DNA of 15,690 bases from Thermofilum sp. ex4484_15. GTDB lineage: Archaea; Thermoproteota; Thermoprotei; Thermofilales; EX4484-15. The notes beneath the pieces are model-generated. The model did not search any database. It saw nothing but the letters and a program-made list of their open reading frames with translations, and was not told the origin of the DNA. The DNA is taken from assembly GCA_002254595.1 (NCBI GenBank), contig NJEH01000007.1, positions 1 through 15,690 of the forward strand. Direction: 5' to 3'. This document shows positions 7,082 to 13,434 of this stretch, piece after piece. The position numbers and the translations under genes were made by a program. Position 1 is the first letter of the stretch; the number at the start of each line of letters is the position of its first letter.

Positions 7082-7984
7082 TTACTCCAAGATGAGCGCG
7101 TCGTCTATTATGCCATCCCCATCCTCGTCCACTCCCTCTACTACCCTAGCTAATCCATTACCCGCTATCTTACCTTCTAACGCCTTACCCTTCTTAAGTA
7201 AAGCCATTAAGGCAGCCCTAGTCCCAGATAGCCTCTTACCGGCTATTAGCAATATCCATTTGTCCTTATTAAAGGGATTAGGTACGACTTCTATTACCCC
7301 GCATTCGTCCTCATGGTAAGCCCTACCTGTTACCCTAGATATTAGGATATTGTCCTTAGCTACATCGAAATAAACCGGTAGGATGTCGTTAATTTTAGCC
7401 GTTATTACGTTCACTGCAGGCCCTCCGAAGATTATTAAATTCTCGCTTAATTCCTCCTCCTTAATTAAGGTATCTAAAGTTACTCTGATTTTAAAGGGAT
7501 CCCCAGTTAGCGCCCCTAACTTATAAGCTAATTCAGCCGCCATATAATGATCCCTACCCCTACTCCTAAAGGGACCATGTGGTTCGGGACTACTAAGTAC
7601 TAAAAGGACCCTATCCCCCTCCAATACTTTCCTCACGAAGCTAGGTAGGTAGAGGCCTCCTCCCTCGCTAATTCCCTTCCTGAAAAGTACGGCATAACCA
7701 TCTACATTTAAGGAGTAAAGGACTGCCTTACCTCCCCTCCTTTTTACTTCTCCTACTTCCTCTATAAGCCCTTGCTCCCTTAACTTACTCAGGTGATAAT
7801 AAATTAGTTGCTCACTTAGCCCCATCCTCTCACTTAATTCCTTAGCATAAGAGGGGGAATGAGCCAGGGATTTCAGTATGGAAAATCTAATGGGATTGGA
7901 TAGAGCTCTTAAAGGGCCTAAGTCTTCTATTACTAAGAGGGATAAAGGCCTACCTCCCCTTAACTCCCTAACAGTTAATATCAT
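7082..7984 (-). CDS. ArsR-type winged-helix DNA-binding protein fused to an S-layer-like domain
   Basis: The 300-residue protein starts with an ArsR-like winged HTH at ~25-95 (LSNPIRFSILKSLAHSPSYA, then SEQLIYYHLSKLREQGLIEE and a basic wing with RRGGKAVLYSL). Residues ~105-285 resemble the repeat domain of methanococcal-type S-layer proteins, with marks IIFGGPAVNVITAKIN, GVIEVVPNPF and LLIAGKRLSGTRAA. There is no signal peptide or membrane segment, so the protein should be cytoplasmic. The C-terminus has an acidic loop, VDEDGDGIIDD, like a calcium-binding loop. It is likely a transcription regulator whose second domain senses something. ATG 7984 is supported by GGGAGGCGGG about seven bases before it on the minus strand. 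It is divergent from the DUF134 gene and ends six bases from the end of the macro-domain gene. Confidence 0.85.
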   Translation of the reverse strand: MILTVRELRGGRPLSLLVIEDLGPLRALSNPIRFSILKSLAHSPSYAKELSERMGLSEQLIYYHLSKLREQGLIEEVGEVKRRGGKAVLYSLNVDGYAVLFRKGISEGGGLYLPSFVRKVLEGDRVLLVLSSPEPHGPFRSRGRDHYMAAELAYKLGALTGDPFKIRVTLDTLIKEEELSENLIIFGGPAVNVITAKINDILPVYFDVAKDNILISRVTGRAYHEDECGVIEVVPNPFNKDKWILLIAGKRLSGTRAALMALLKKGKALEGKIAGNGLARVVEGVDEDGDGIIDDALILE

Positions 7985-8039
7985 GAATTAACCCGCCTCC
8001 CAGCAGTACTAAAAAATACTTTTTACTAGGATATAAAGG

Positions 8040-8052
8040 TAAATATTTAAGC
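8040..8052. promoter_or_regulatory. TATA element in the divergent regulator region
   Basis: TAAATATTTAAGC is nearly symmetric, with AAATATTT at its core. On the minus strand it would start transcription about 35 bases before ATG 7984, leaving room for the GGGAGGCGGG site. On the plus strand it would give a leader of about 45 bases for the DUF134 gene. One element may serve either or both directions. Confidence 0.4.
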
Positions 8053-8118
8053 GGAGGAATAATCCGGTCGGGGTAATTAGAGATCGGGGAACGGTTACTT
8101 AAGGATGGGGGATGAAGT

Positions 8119-8445
8119 TTGTGGAGAAGAGGATGGTGGTGGAGAAGAGGATGGGGAAGAGGGCCGGGTAGACCCCCTAAGCCACGCCTCCTAAGTTTTA
8201 AGCCTAAGAACATAATATTCGTACCTTTTTCTAATGGTGAACCTATAAGGGGTTTGGAACCAGTATATTTAACACCTGAGGAAGCTGAAGCTTTAAGGTT
8301 AGTTTACTTCTTGGGATTAACCCAAGAGGAAGCGGCGAAAAGGATGGGGATCTCAAGAGGTAGCTTATGGAGGAGCTTAGATTCCGCTAGGAGGAAGGTA
8401 GCTCAAGCCATCTCGGAAGGTAGAGCCATCATAATAATGGTGTGA
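8119..8445 (+). CDS. DUF134 (UPF0251) HTH DNA-binding protein
   Basis: The 108-residue protein belongs to DUF134, small proteins with a sigma-factor-like helix-turn-helix, presumed to bind DNA. The domain runs from residue ~15 to the end: PGRPPKPRLLSFKPKNIIF, then LEPVYLTPEEAEALRLVY and the HTH LTQEEAAKRMGISRGSLWRS followed by LDSARRKVAQAI. TTG 8119 is the only start in frame, because TGA at 8113 closes the frame just upstream and no later start precedes the domain. The G-rich stretch at 8104-8114 can serve as ribosome site. Residues 2-12 are WRRGWWWRRGW, five Trp in eleven residues, made by a tandem DNA repeat. The family often has a Gly/Arg-rich N-terminus, but such Trp content is unusual. 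Confidence 0.88.
   Translation: MWRRGWWWRRGWGRGPGRPPKPRLLSFKPKNIIFVPFSNGEPIRGLEPVYLTPEEAEALRLVYFLGLTQEEAAKRMGISRGSLWRSLDSARRKVAQAISEGRAIIIMV
8122..8154 (+). repeat. Tandem 15-base repeat (18-base period) in the DUF134 gene start
   Basis: TGGAGAAGAGGATGG occurs at 8122-8136 and again, identical, at 8140-8154, with TGG between the copies. Each copy encodes Trp-Arg-Arg-Gly-Trp. The exact match suggests a recent duplication within the coding sequence. Confidence 0.85.
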
Positions 8446-8458
8446 GGTTGACAACGAT

Positions 8459-8468
8459 AATTTAAATT
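8459..8468 (+). promoter_or_regulatory. Probable mtnA TATA box
   Basis: AATTTAAATT is centred about 30 bases before GTG 8493. No ribosome site lies before that GTG, so a leaderless or nearly leaderless message is likely. Confidence 0.5.
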
Positions 8469-8492
8469 TCCTAAATTTAATGAATATTACAC

Positions 8493-9539
8493 GTGTTAAA
8501 CCTCCCTAGAACTATTGAGTGGGTTAATGGTAAGGTAAGGTTTATAAACCAATTATCGTTACCAGAGAGGTTAGAATTTATAATAACTGGGGATTACAGG
8601 AGATTAATAAAAGCTATAAAGGACATGGAAATTAGGGGGGCTCCGGCTATAGGAGTAGCAGCGGCTTTCACTATAGCTTTAGCTTCATTAAGGTTTAAGG
8701 ATGTGGATGTTAAAGAAGCGCTTAATTTCTTAAGCAAGGTATGTGAAGAGGTGAAGAGGGCTAGGCCTACTGCTTATAATCTTTTCTGGGCTTTAAATAG
8801 GTTAATGAAGGTAGCTAAAGTAGCTTCAAGTATAGGCGAATTGAAGGAATTAGTAGTTAAGGAAGCTTTAAAGATAGCTAAGGAAGACGAAGAGGTAAAT
8901 AAAAAGATTGGTGAAGTAGGTGAGAAACTCTTAAAGGATGGTTCTACGGTTATAACCGTATGTAATGCCGGTTCCTTAGCTACTACCTACTACGGTACAG
9001 CTACCGCCCCTATATATAAGGCCTTTGAAAGCGGTAAGAGGATAAGGGTTATAGTTATGGAAACTCGACCCTATCTTCAGGGAGCTAGGCTTACGGCGTT
9101 CGAATTAAAGGTAGCTGGGATCCCCGTCAAATTAATAACCGATAATTCCATAGGTATCGTAACCTTAAAGGAGAAAATAGATATAGCGCTAGTAGGAGCT
9201 GATAGGATAACTAAGGAGGGGTACGTAATAAACAAAATAGGTACCTATCCGCTAGCACTGGTATGCAGGGAAAGGAACATACCTTTCTACGTAGTCGCTC
9301 CCACTAGTACTATAGATCCACGTACACCATTGGAGAAGGTAACCATAGAGAAAAGACCTTCGGATGAGGTAGTATATTTCATGGGGAAGAGGATAGCCCC
9401 TGAAGGCGTCGAGGCTATATACTATGCATTTGATATAACCCCTCCTGAATTAATTACCGGCATAATTACCGAAAGGGGCATCTTAAGGCCCCCTTATAGG
9501 GATTCGATAGGTAAACTACTTAAAAGCTATAAAATCTAG
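8493..9539 (+). CDS. mtnA: S-methyl-5-thioribose-1-phosphate isomerase (aIF2B-like family)
   Basis: MtnA converts 5-methylthioribose-1-phosphate to methylthioribulose-1-phosphate in methionine salvage. Archaeal relatives in the same aIF2B-like family are ribose-1,5-bisphosphate isomerases of AMP metabolism. The 348-residue protein has the MtnA pattern from its N-terminus: RTIEWVNGKVRFINQLSLP, IRGAPAIGVAAA (48-58), RARPTAYNLFWAL, the catalytic cysteine in VITVCNAGSLAT (C157), METRPYLQGARLTAFEL, and the catalytic aspartate in VGADRI (D237) followed by NKIGTYPLAL. The RTIEW opening and ARPTAYNL segment favour MtnA over the other isomerase. GTG 8493 is the only usable start, since TGA at 8481 closes the frame. 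Its last 24 bases overlap the end of ridA on the other strand. Confidence 0.9.
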   Translation: MLNLPRTIEWVNGKVRFINQLSLPERLEFIITGDYRRLIKAIKDMEIRGAPAIGVAAAFTIALASLRFKDVDVKEALNFLSKVCEEVKRARPTAYNLFWALNRLMKVAKVASSIGELKELVVKEALKIAKEDEEVNKKIGEVGEKLLKDGSTVITVCNAGSLATTYYGTATAPIYKAFESGKRIRVIVMETRPYLQGARLTAFELKVAGIPVKLITDNSIGIVTLKEKIDIALVGADRITKEGYVINKIGTYPLALVCRERNIPFYVVAPTSTIDPRTPLEKVTIEKRPSDEVVYFMGKRIAPEGVEAIYYAFDITPPELITGIITERGILRPPYRDSIGKLLKSYKI

Positions 9540-9899
9540 CTCTATTAAGGCCCCCTTAGGTAGATTACTTACCTCCACCGTAGTCCTAGCTGGCGGTTCC
9601 TCCGAGAAGTACTTGGAGTATTCATCATTGAACTCTTCAAATAAGCTTAAATCCTTTAAATATACTGTTACCTTAACTACATCCCTTAGACTATAGCCCG
9701 ATGCCTCTAAGATGACTTTAACGTTTTCTAAAACCCTCCTAGTTTGGACCCTCATATCGCCCTCAACTATTCTGCCAGTAAGGGGATCTATAGGTACTTG
9801 GCCCGAACCGAATAAGAACCGTCCTACCTTAATCGCCTGGGAGTAAGGACCTATAGGCTTGGGGGCCTTATTGGAAGATATTACCTCCTTAACTGTCAT
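9516..9899 (-). CDS. ridA: RidA family enamine/imine deaminase
   Basis: The 127-residue protein is a complete RidA (YjgF/YER057c/UK114), a trimeric enzyme that hydrolyses reactive 2-aminoacrylate or 2-aminocrotonate, made by PLP enzymes such as threonine dehydratase, to 2-keto acid and ammonia. Visible marks are APKPIGPYSQAI near the N-terminus, LFGSGQVPIDPLTGRIV, TRRVLENVKVILEASG, VVKVTVYLKD, the key arginine in PPARTTVEV (R105) and E120 in ALIELDFIAF. The start ATG lies one base after the ilvA stop, so the two are translated from one message. This places the detoxifying enzyme beside the one that makes its substrate. Its 3' end overlaps mtnA by 24 bases, tail to tail. Confidence 0.95.
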   Translation of the reverse strand: MTVKEVISSNKAPKPIGPYSQAIKVGRFLFGSGQVPIDPLTGRIVEGDMRVQTRRVLENVKVILEASGYSLRDVVKVTVYLKDLSLFEEFNDEYSKYFSEEPPARTTVEVSNLPKGALIELDFIAFK

Positions 9900-9900
9900 G

Positions 9901-11127
9901 TTAATTTATACTAGTTACCTTAAATTTAAATCCCCTGCTAGCTAATCTGGAGATAAGCTCCTTAAGATAACTACTTGAGGGGAGTTCTAACGTTATAGTA
10001 ACCTGAGCTTGATGGGGTTTTAAATTTAAGTTAGTCCTATCATGTTCTATCGATAATATATTAGCCTTGGCTTCAGCTAAGATCTCGAGTACGGATTTAA
10101 GGGTACCTGGCCTATCGGGTAGAACCCCCCTAAGTTTAACTTCCCTACCCTCGATTAAAAGAGCTCTCTCCACTACCCTCGAAAGCAATGACATGTTGAC
10201 ATTCCCCCCACTTATGATCAAAGCCACTTTCCTTCCTTCAAGCTTTAAAATACCCCCCTCTAAAGCCGCTAAAGCTAAAGCTCCAGCCGGCTCGGCTACG
10301 CACTTAGCCCTCTCCAACAATAAGAACATAGCCCTAACTATGTCGTCCTCGTCTACTAATACCATGTCGTCGATCAATTCCTCCATTATACTTAGGGTTA
10401 ATTCTCCAGGTGCTTTAACAGCTATAGCGTCAGCTATGGTCTCAGGGTTCCCTACCCTTACTATCCTGCCCTTCTTAAAGGATAAAGTAGCCGATGGAGC
10501 TCCCTTAGGCTGAACCCCGTACACCTTTATACCCCTCCTTAAATTCTTTAAGGCGATAGCTATACCCGATATTAGACCACCTCCTCCTACGGGTACTACT
10601 ACGGCCTCTACTTCCCTTAAAGCCCTGAATACCTCTAATCCTATAGTCCCTTGGCCGGCTATTACATCCGGGTGGTCGAAAGGATGTACGAATTCAGCTC
10701 CTCTCTCCTTAGCTAATTCTAAAGCTCTTAGGTAGGAGTCATCGTAAGTCCTCCCATATAGTAGTACGTTAGCTCCATAACCCTTAGTGGCAAATACCTT
10801 AGCTACGGGAGTGTGCTCCGGCATTACAATAGTACACTTAATGCCTAATAGTGAGGAGGCGTAAGCCACGCCTTGCGCATGGTTACCAGAAGAAGCAGCT
10901 ATACATTCTTTAATAGCGCCTTTACGCGATCTTCGCCATAACGCGTAATAAGCCCCCCTAACCTTAAACGAACCCGTTTTCTGTAAGTTCTCTAATTTCA
11001 AAAATACCTCGCAACCGTACCTCTTAGAGAAGGTAGAGGACTTATCTAAAGGCGTCCTGTGAACTACGTTATTTAATACCGTATCCGCCTCTCTTATCAT
11101 TTCTAATATATGAGCGTAGCCCTCCAT
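9901..11127 (-). CDS. ilvA: Threonine ammonia-lyase (threonine dehydratase) with C-terminal ACT domain
   Basis: The PLP enzyme IlvA deaminates threonine to 2-oxobutyrate, the entry step to isoleucine, and releases ammonia. The 408-residue protein shows the PLP lysine in TGSFKVRGAYY (K55), SSGNHAQGVAYA (79-90), the phosphate-binding PVGGGGLISG (179-188) and a C-terminal ACT-like domain from ~residue 330 (LRGVLPDRPGTLKSVLEIL). That is the short form with one ACT domain, typical of many archaeal and catabolic-type enzymes; ligand control cannot be predicted from this. GGAGG on the minus strand lies just before ATG 11127. Nine bases separate it from the antiporter stop, and one base from the ridA start, making a three-gene operon. 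Confidence 0.95.
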   Translation of the reverse strand: MEGYAHILEMIREADTVLNNVVHRTPLDKSSTFSKRYGCEVFLKLENLQKTGSFKVRGAYYALWRRSRKGAIKECIAASSGNHAQGVAYASSLLGIKCTIVMPEHTPVAKVFATKGYGANVLLYGRTYDDSYLRALELAKERGAEFVHPFDHPDVIAGQGTIGLEVFRALREVEAVVVPVGGGGLISGIAIALKNLRRGIKVYGVQPKGAPSATLSFKKGRIVRVGNPETIADAIAVKAPGELTLSIMEELIDDMVLVDEDDIVRAMFLLLERAKCVAEPAGALALAALEGGILKLEGRKVALIISGGNVNMSLLSRVVERALLIEGREVKLRGVLPDRPGTLKSVLEILAEAKANILSIEHDRTNLNLKPHQAQVTITLELPSSSYLKELISRLASRGFKFKVTSIN

Positions 11128-11136
11128 ACCCCCCTC

Positions 11137-12492
11137 CTACTCCTCAGATACCGATTTAGGTACGGGAATCGCTCCCTTTACTTCCCTACGTTCCCTCCTT
11201 ACCTTTTCCCCTAACTTGGATAAGTAACTTAATAATAATGGACCTAAGAGTATTGTTATGATCGATACGGCTATTAATTCGGCATAAGCTTCATCACCTA
11301 TCATACCCCTTACGGCTCCTAAACCCGCTATAATCAACGCTACTTCCCCTTTAGGAACGGCCCCCAAACCTACTGTGATAGCCCTTTCCCTATCCTTCGT
11401 AAATACGTAAGCTATTAAACTACCCCCAGCTAAGTCACTAATGACCACTAAGGAGGTTAAGTAAACTATTTTAACTAATACTAGGGGTTGGTGAAGGGAT
11501 GCTAAGTTTAGATGGGCCCCCATGACGGAGAAGAAGATTGGGCTGAAGATTAGATTAAGGTGCCTAGTGAAGTCCTTAACCCTTAGTAAGCTACCCGAAG
11601 CGCCTATGGCCATCCCCGCAGCGAACGCTCCTACCACCGGCGACAATTTAAGAGCTCCCGCAAAACTTGAGAGAGCGAACGCTGAAACTATGGCAGCAGC
11701 TTCTACGCTTCCCTCTATCTTAAGCAAAGTAACTTGATTAATGAACCTAGGTACTATAGCCCATCCTATCCCCATTAATATTGCCCACATAAATAGGGCT
11801 ACTACGAAGTTCGCTAAGAAGGAAACAGGACTAACCACGCTACCAGGTGCGAAGGATCCGGCCGTGGAGAAAAGGGCAAGTACTATTACATCATTTAAAA
11901 CGGAAGCGTTTAATAATACCTTACCTTCCCATTCCTTTAACCTACCTATCTCCTCTAATACCTTAGATATGATAGCCGTACTAGTAGCAGATAGCGCACA
12001 AGCCATGATTATAGCCCCTACGGTCCCTACGTTTAAGAAACTATAACATACCATGTATGAAGCTAATAGGGGCACTAAGGTTATACCTAAGCCCACTATA
12101 AAAGCTTGCCCCCCTATTTTCTTAAACTCTGAAAAAGTCGTCTCCAAGCCAGCTGCGAACACAAGCAATATAACTCCCATCCTCGCGAAGGCATCTACGT
12201 ATTTATTAATAACCACTAAAGGTTGACCGTAGACTAATATATTACCACCTAAGGCGTAAGGACCGAAAATTACGCCGGCAAGTAGCTCCCCTACTACCGG
12301 GGCTATACCTATAGACGAAAAGAATTCCCCTAAGGCCTTAGCAGCCATTATTAGTACTGCTAAACTAGCTAAAGCTCTTAAGATCTCCTGGGAGTTGGCC
12401 GCCTCTATACCAGTAATATGCGCTCCGGTAGTAGTATTAGCTACTAAGTAATAGATGATGTTCTTCAGTCCTACGAATAAAAGGGGGTTCAT
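11137..12492 (-). CDS. Kef/CPA2-type monovalent cation:proton antiporter
   Basis: The 451-residue membrane protein has about 12-13 hydrophobic helices and the CPA2 antiporter pattern: GIAPVVGELLAGVIFGPYAL (62-81), AGLETTFSEFKKIG, ALSATSTAIISKVLEE (166-180) and the ion-site motif VLLNASVLNDVIVLALF. The central pair is Asn200-Asp201, where electrogenic CPA2 antiporters have Asp-Asp, so electroneutral Na+/H+ or K+/H+ exchange is the better guess. Two conserved unwound-helix regions recur near LSPVVGAFAAGMAIG and GAVPKGEVALIIAGLGA. No TrkA/RCK domain follows, so it is not a complete KefC. The first ~35 residues extend beyond the usual start and add one hydrophobic stretch. It is the first gene of the operon with ilvA and ridA. 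Confidence 0.88.
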   Translation of the reverse strand: MNPLLFVGLKNIIYYLVANTTTGAHITGIEAANSQEILRALASLAVLIMAAKALGEFFSSIGIAPVVGELLAGVIFGPYALGGNILVYGQPLVVINKYVDAFARMGVILLVFAAGLETTFSEFKKIGGQAFIVGLGITLVPLLASYMVCYSFLNVGTVGAIIMACALSATSTAIISKVLEEIGRLKEWEGKVLLNASVLNDVIVLALFSTAGSFAPGSVVSPVSFLANFVVALFMWAILMGIGWAIVPRFINQVTLLKIEGSVEAAAIVSAFALSSFAGALKLSPVVGAFAAGMAIGASGSLLRVKDFTRHLNLIFSPIFFSVMGAHLNLASLHQPLVLVKIVYLTSLVVISDLAGGSLIAYVFTKDRERAITVGLGAVPKGEVALIIAGLGAVRGMIGDEAYAELIAVSIITILLGPLLLSYLSKLGEKVRRERREVKGAIPVPKSVSEE

Positions 12493-12519
12493 TAACCCTC
12501 AGCTATTCTTATAATAATT

Positions 12520-12531
12520 CTTAAATTAATA
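12520..12531. promoter_or_regulatory. Shared AT-rich promoter region between the antiporter and DUF504 genes
   Basis: CTTAAATTAATA can be read as a TATA box in both directions. On the minus strand it lies about 33 bases before ATG 12492, and on the plus strand about 38 bases before ATG 12564. GAGGGT precedes the antiporter start and GGAGGT (12553-12558) the DUF504 start. Confidence 0.45.
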
Positions 12532-12563
12532 TGTTTCTATTATTAATAGAACGGAGGTAACTA

Positions 12564-12830
12564 ATGGTTAAGAATCCATTGAGGAACTTATTAAATAGGT
12601 TGCTTTGGGATAAGGAAGTTAATAAAGGAGATTACGAAATAGTATACGTCTCAAGGGGTTCAAGAGGAGGGTTAGAGAGGATTAACTGTAATTACCTTAA
12701 GGGGGTAACGAGGGATTTCTTCATCTACATAAAGGGGGAAGAGGAAAAGTACATACCATTGCATAGGGTAGTAGAGGTAATAAAGAAGAGTGAGGGGAGG
12801 AAAGTATACCATAATCCTCGTTTTAAATAA
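12564..12830 (+). CDS. DUF504 / MJ1316-domain protein (UPF0248)
   Basis: The 88-residue protein is a stand-alone DUF504 domain, renamed the MJ1316 RNA cyclic-end recognition domain because its family partners suggest binding of RNA ends. The pattern is LRNLLNRLLWDKEVNKGDYE, IVYVSRGSRGGLERI, and a second half with FFIYIKGEEEKYIPLHRVVEV, where IPxHR is the strongest family mark. ATG 12564 has an excellent ribosome site, GGAGGT at 12553-12558, five bases upstream. The protein is small and basic, with no membrane segment. It is divergent from the antiporter operon and convergent with the DUF429 gene, whose stop codon is one base away. Function in the cell is unproven; an RNA repair or processing role is inferred from the family. 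Confidence 0.85.
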   Translation: MVKNPLRNLLNRLLWDKEVNKGDYEIVYVSRGSRGGLERINCNYLKGVTRDFFIYIKGEEEKYIPLHRVVEVIKKSEGRKVYHNPRFK

Positions 12831-12831
12831 G

Positions 12832-13383
12832 TTAAATGGAGACTTCGATAGGTATTACGATCTCTCCTTCCTCCCCTTTAACTCTTTCAGTTAACCCGTT
12901 TAGGTGAAGGATCCCAGTATAGGCAGCTATGATAGCATCTACCTCATGTACGTTCCTTATGTTATTCAATACTAGATATCCCCTGTCCTTTAGCTCGGTT
13001 AAGAATTTAATCCTACTAATTATGCCTAACCTCCTCATAGTTGAACGAGGATGTACTTCTATCACTTTAATGCCCTTAACCCTTAACTCCTTACTTAACT
13101 TCACACCTCTTAACGTAAGCTGGGCCATTCCGGGGAAGAGCGGAGGTAGAACTTTTAAGCCTAACTTATACATTAACCTATCTACATCCCTCATGATGCC
13201 CCTCTTCGGTAACGTAAGAGGAGCATCTATAGCTACCAAATCAGGAGATCTAGATAGACAGTAATCCATCAACTCGTTATCAGTGTGTAAAGTAATACAG
13301 CTAATTACCTTATCATCTATAAGGGCCAACCCAGTAGGCCTACGTTCACTACCAGCTAAATCTACACCTATTACCTTAACCAC
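12832..13383 (-). CDS. DUF429 protein (RNase H-like fold)
   Basis: The 183-residue protein matches DUF429, predicted to have an RNase H-like fold with acidic catalytic residues. Marks are IGVDLAGSERRPTGLALI (5-22, D8), DLVAIDAPLTLPKRG (48-62, D53), the VIEVHPRSTMRRLG segment (107-120, E109 and H111) and VHEVDAIIAAYTG (145-157, D149). Those acids are spaced like a metal site, so nuclease activity is possible but has not been shown for the family as far as I know. The start is GTG 13383: no other start fits before the upstream stop. A TATA-like element 27 bases before it predicts a leaderless message. It is convergent with DUF504 (one base between stops) and divergent from the NAD-kinase-like pseudogene. 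Confidence 0.85.
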   Translation of the reverse strand: MVKVIGVDLAGSERRPTGLALIDDKVISCITLHTDNELMDYCLSRSPDLVAIDAPLTLPKRGIMRDVDRLMYKLGLKVLPPLFPGMAQLTLRGVKLSKELRVKGIKVIEVHPRSTMRRLGIISRIKFLTELKDRGYLVLNNIRNVHEVDAIIAAYTGILHLNGLTERVKGEEGEIVIPIEVSI

Positions 13384-13404
13384 ATCATGATATTTAGCAC
13401 ATAG

Positions 13405-13414
13405 GCTAAATATT
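13405..13414. promoter_or_regulatory. TATA-like element between DUF429 and the NAD-kinase-like pseudogene
   Basis: GCTAAATATT (AATATTTAGC on the other strand) is centred about 27 bases before the DUF429 GTG start and about 25 bases before the GTG start of the pseudogene. Both distances fit leaderless transcription, so one element may have served both genes. Confidence 0.45.
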
Positions 13415-13434
13415 CCTTACTAAGGGTAAATCAT

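Noticed and set aside
8068..8089. TCGGGG repeated at 8068-8073 and 8084-8089 as a possible operator
   Set aside because: Six bases repeated once in a G-rich region can occur by chance; without conservation it cannot be called a site.
7968..8213. 81-residue minus-strand reading frame over the DUF134 start
   Set aside because: It is a low-complexity Leu/Pro/His shadow of the Trp/Gly/Arg-coding repeat and overlaps the divergent promoter region.
10067..10513. 148-residue plus-strand reading frame
   Set aside because: It lies wholly antisense to ilvA, which has full PLP-enzyme motifs, and its Ser/Ala/Lys-rich translation matches no family.
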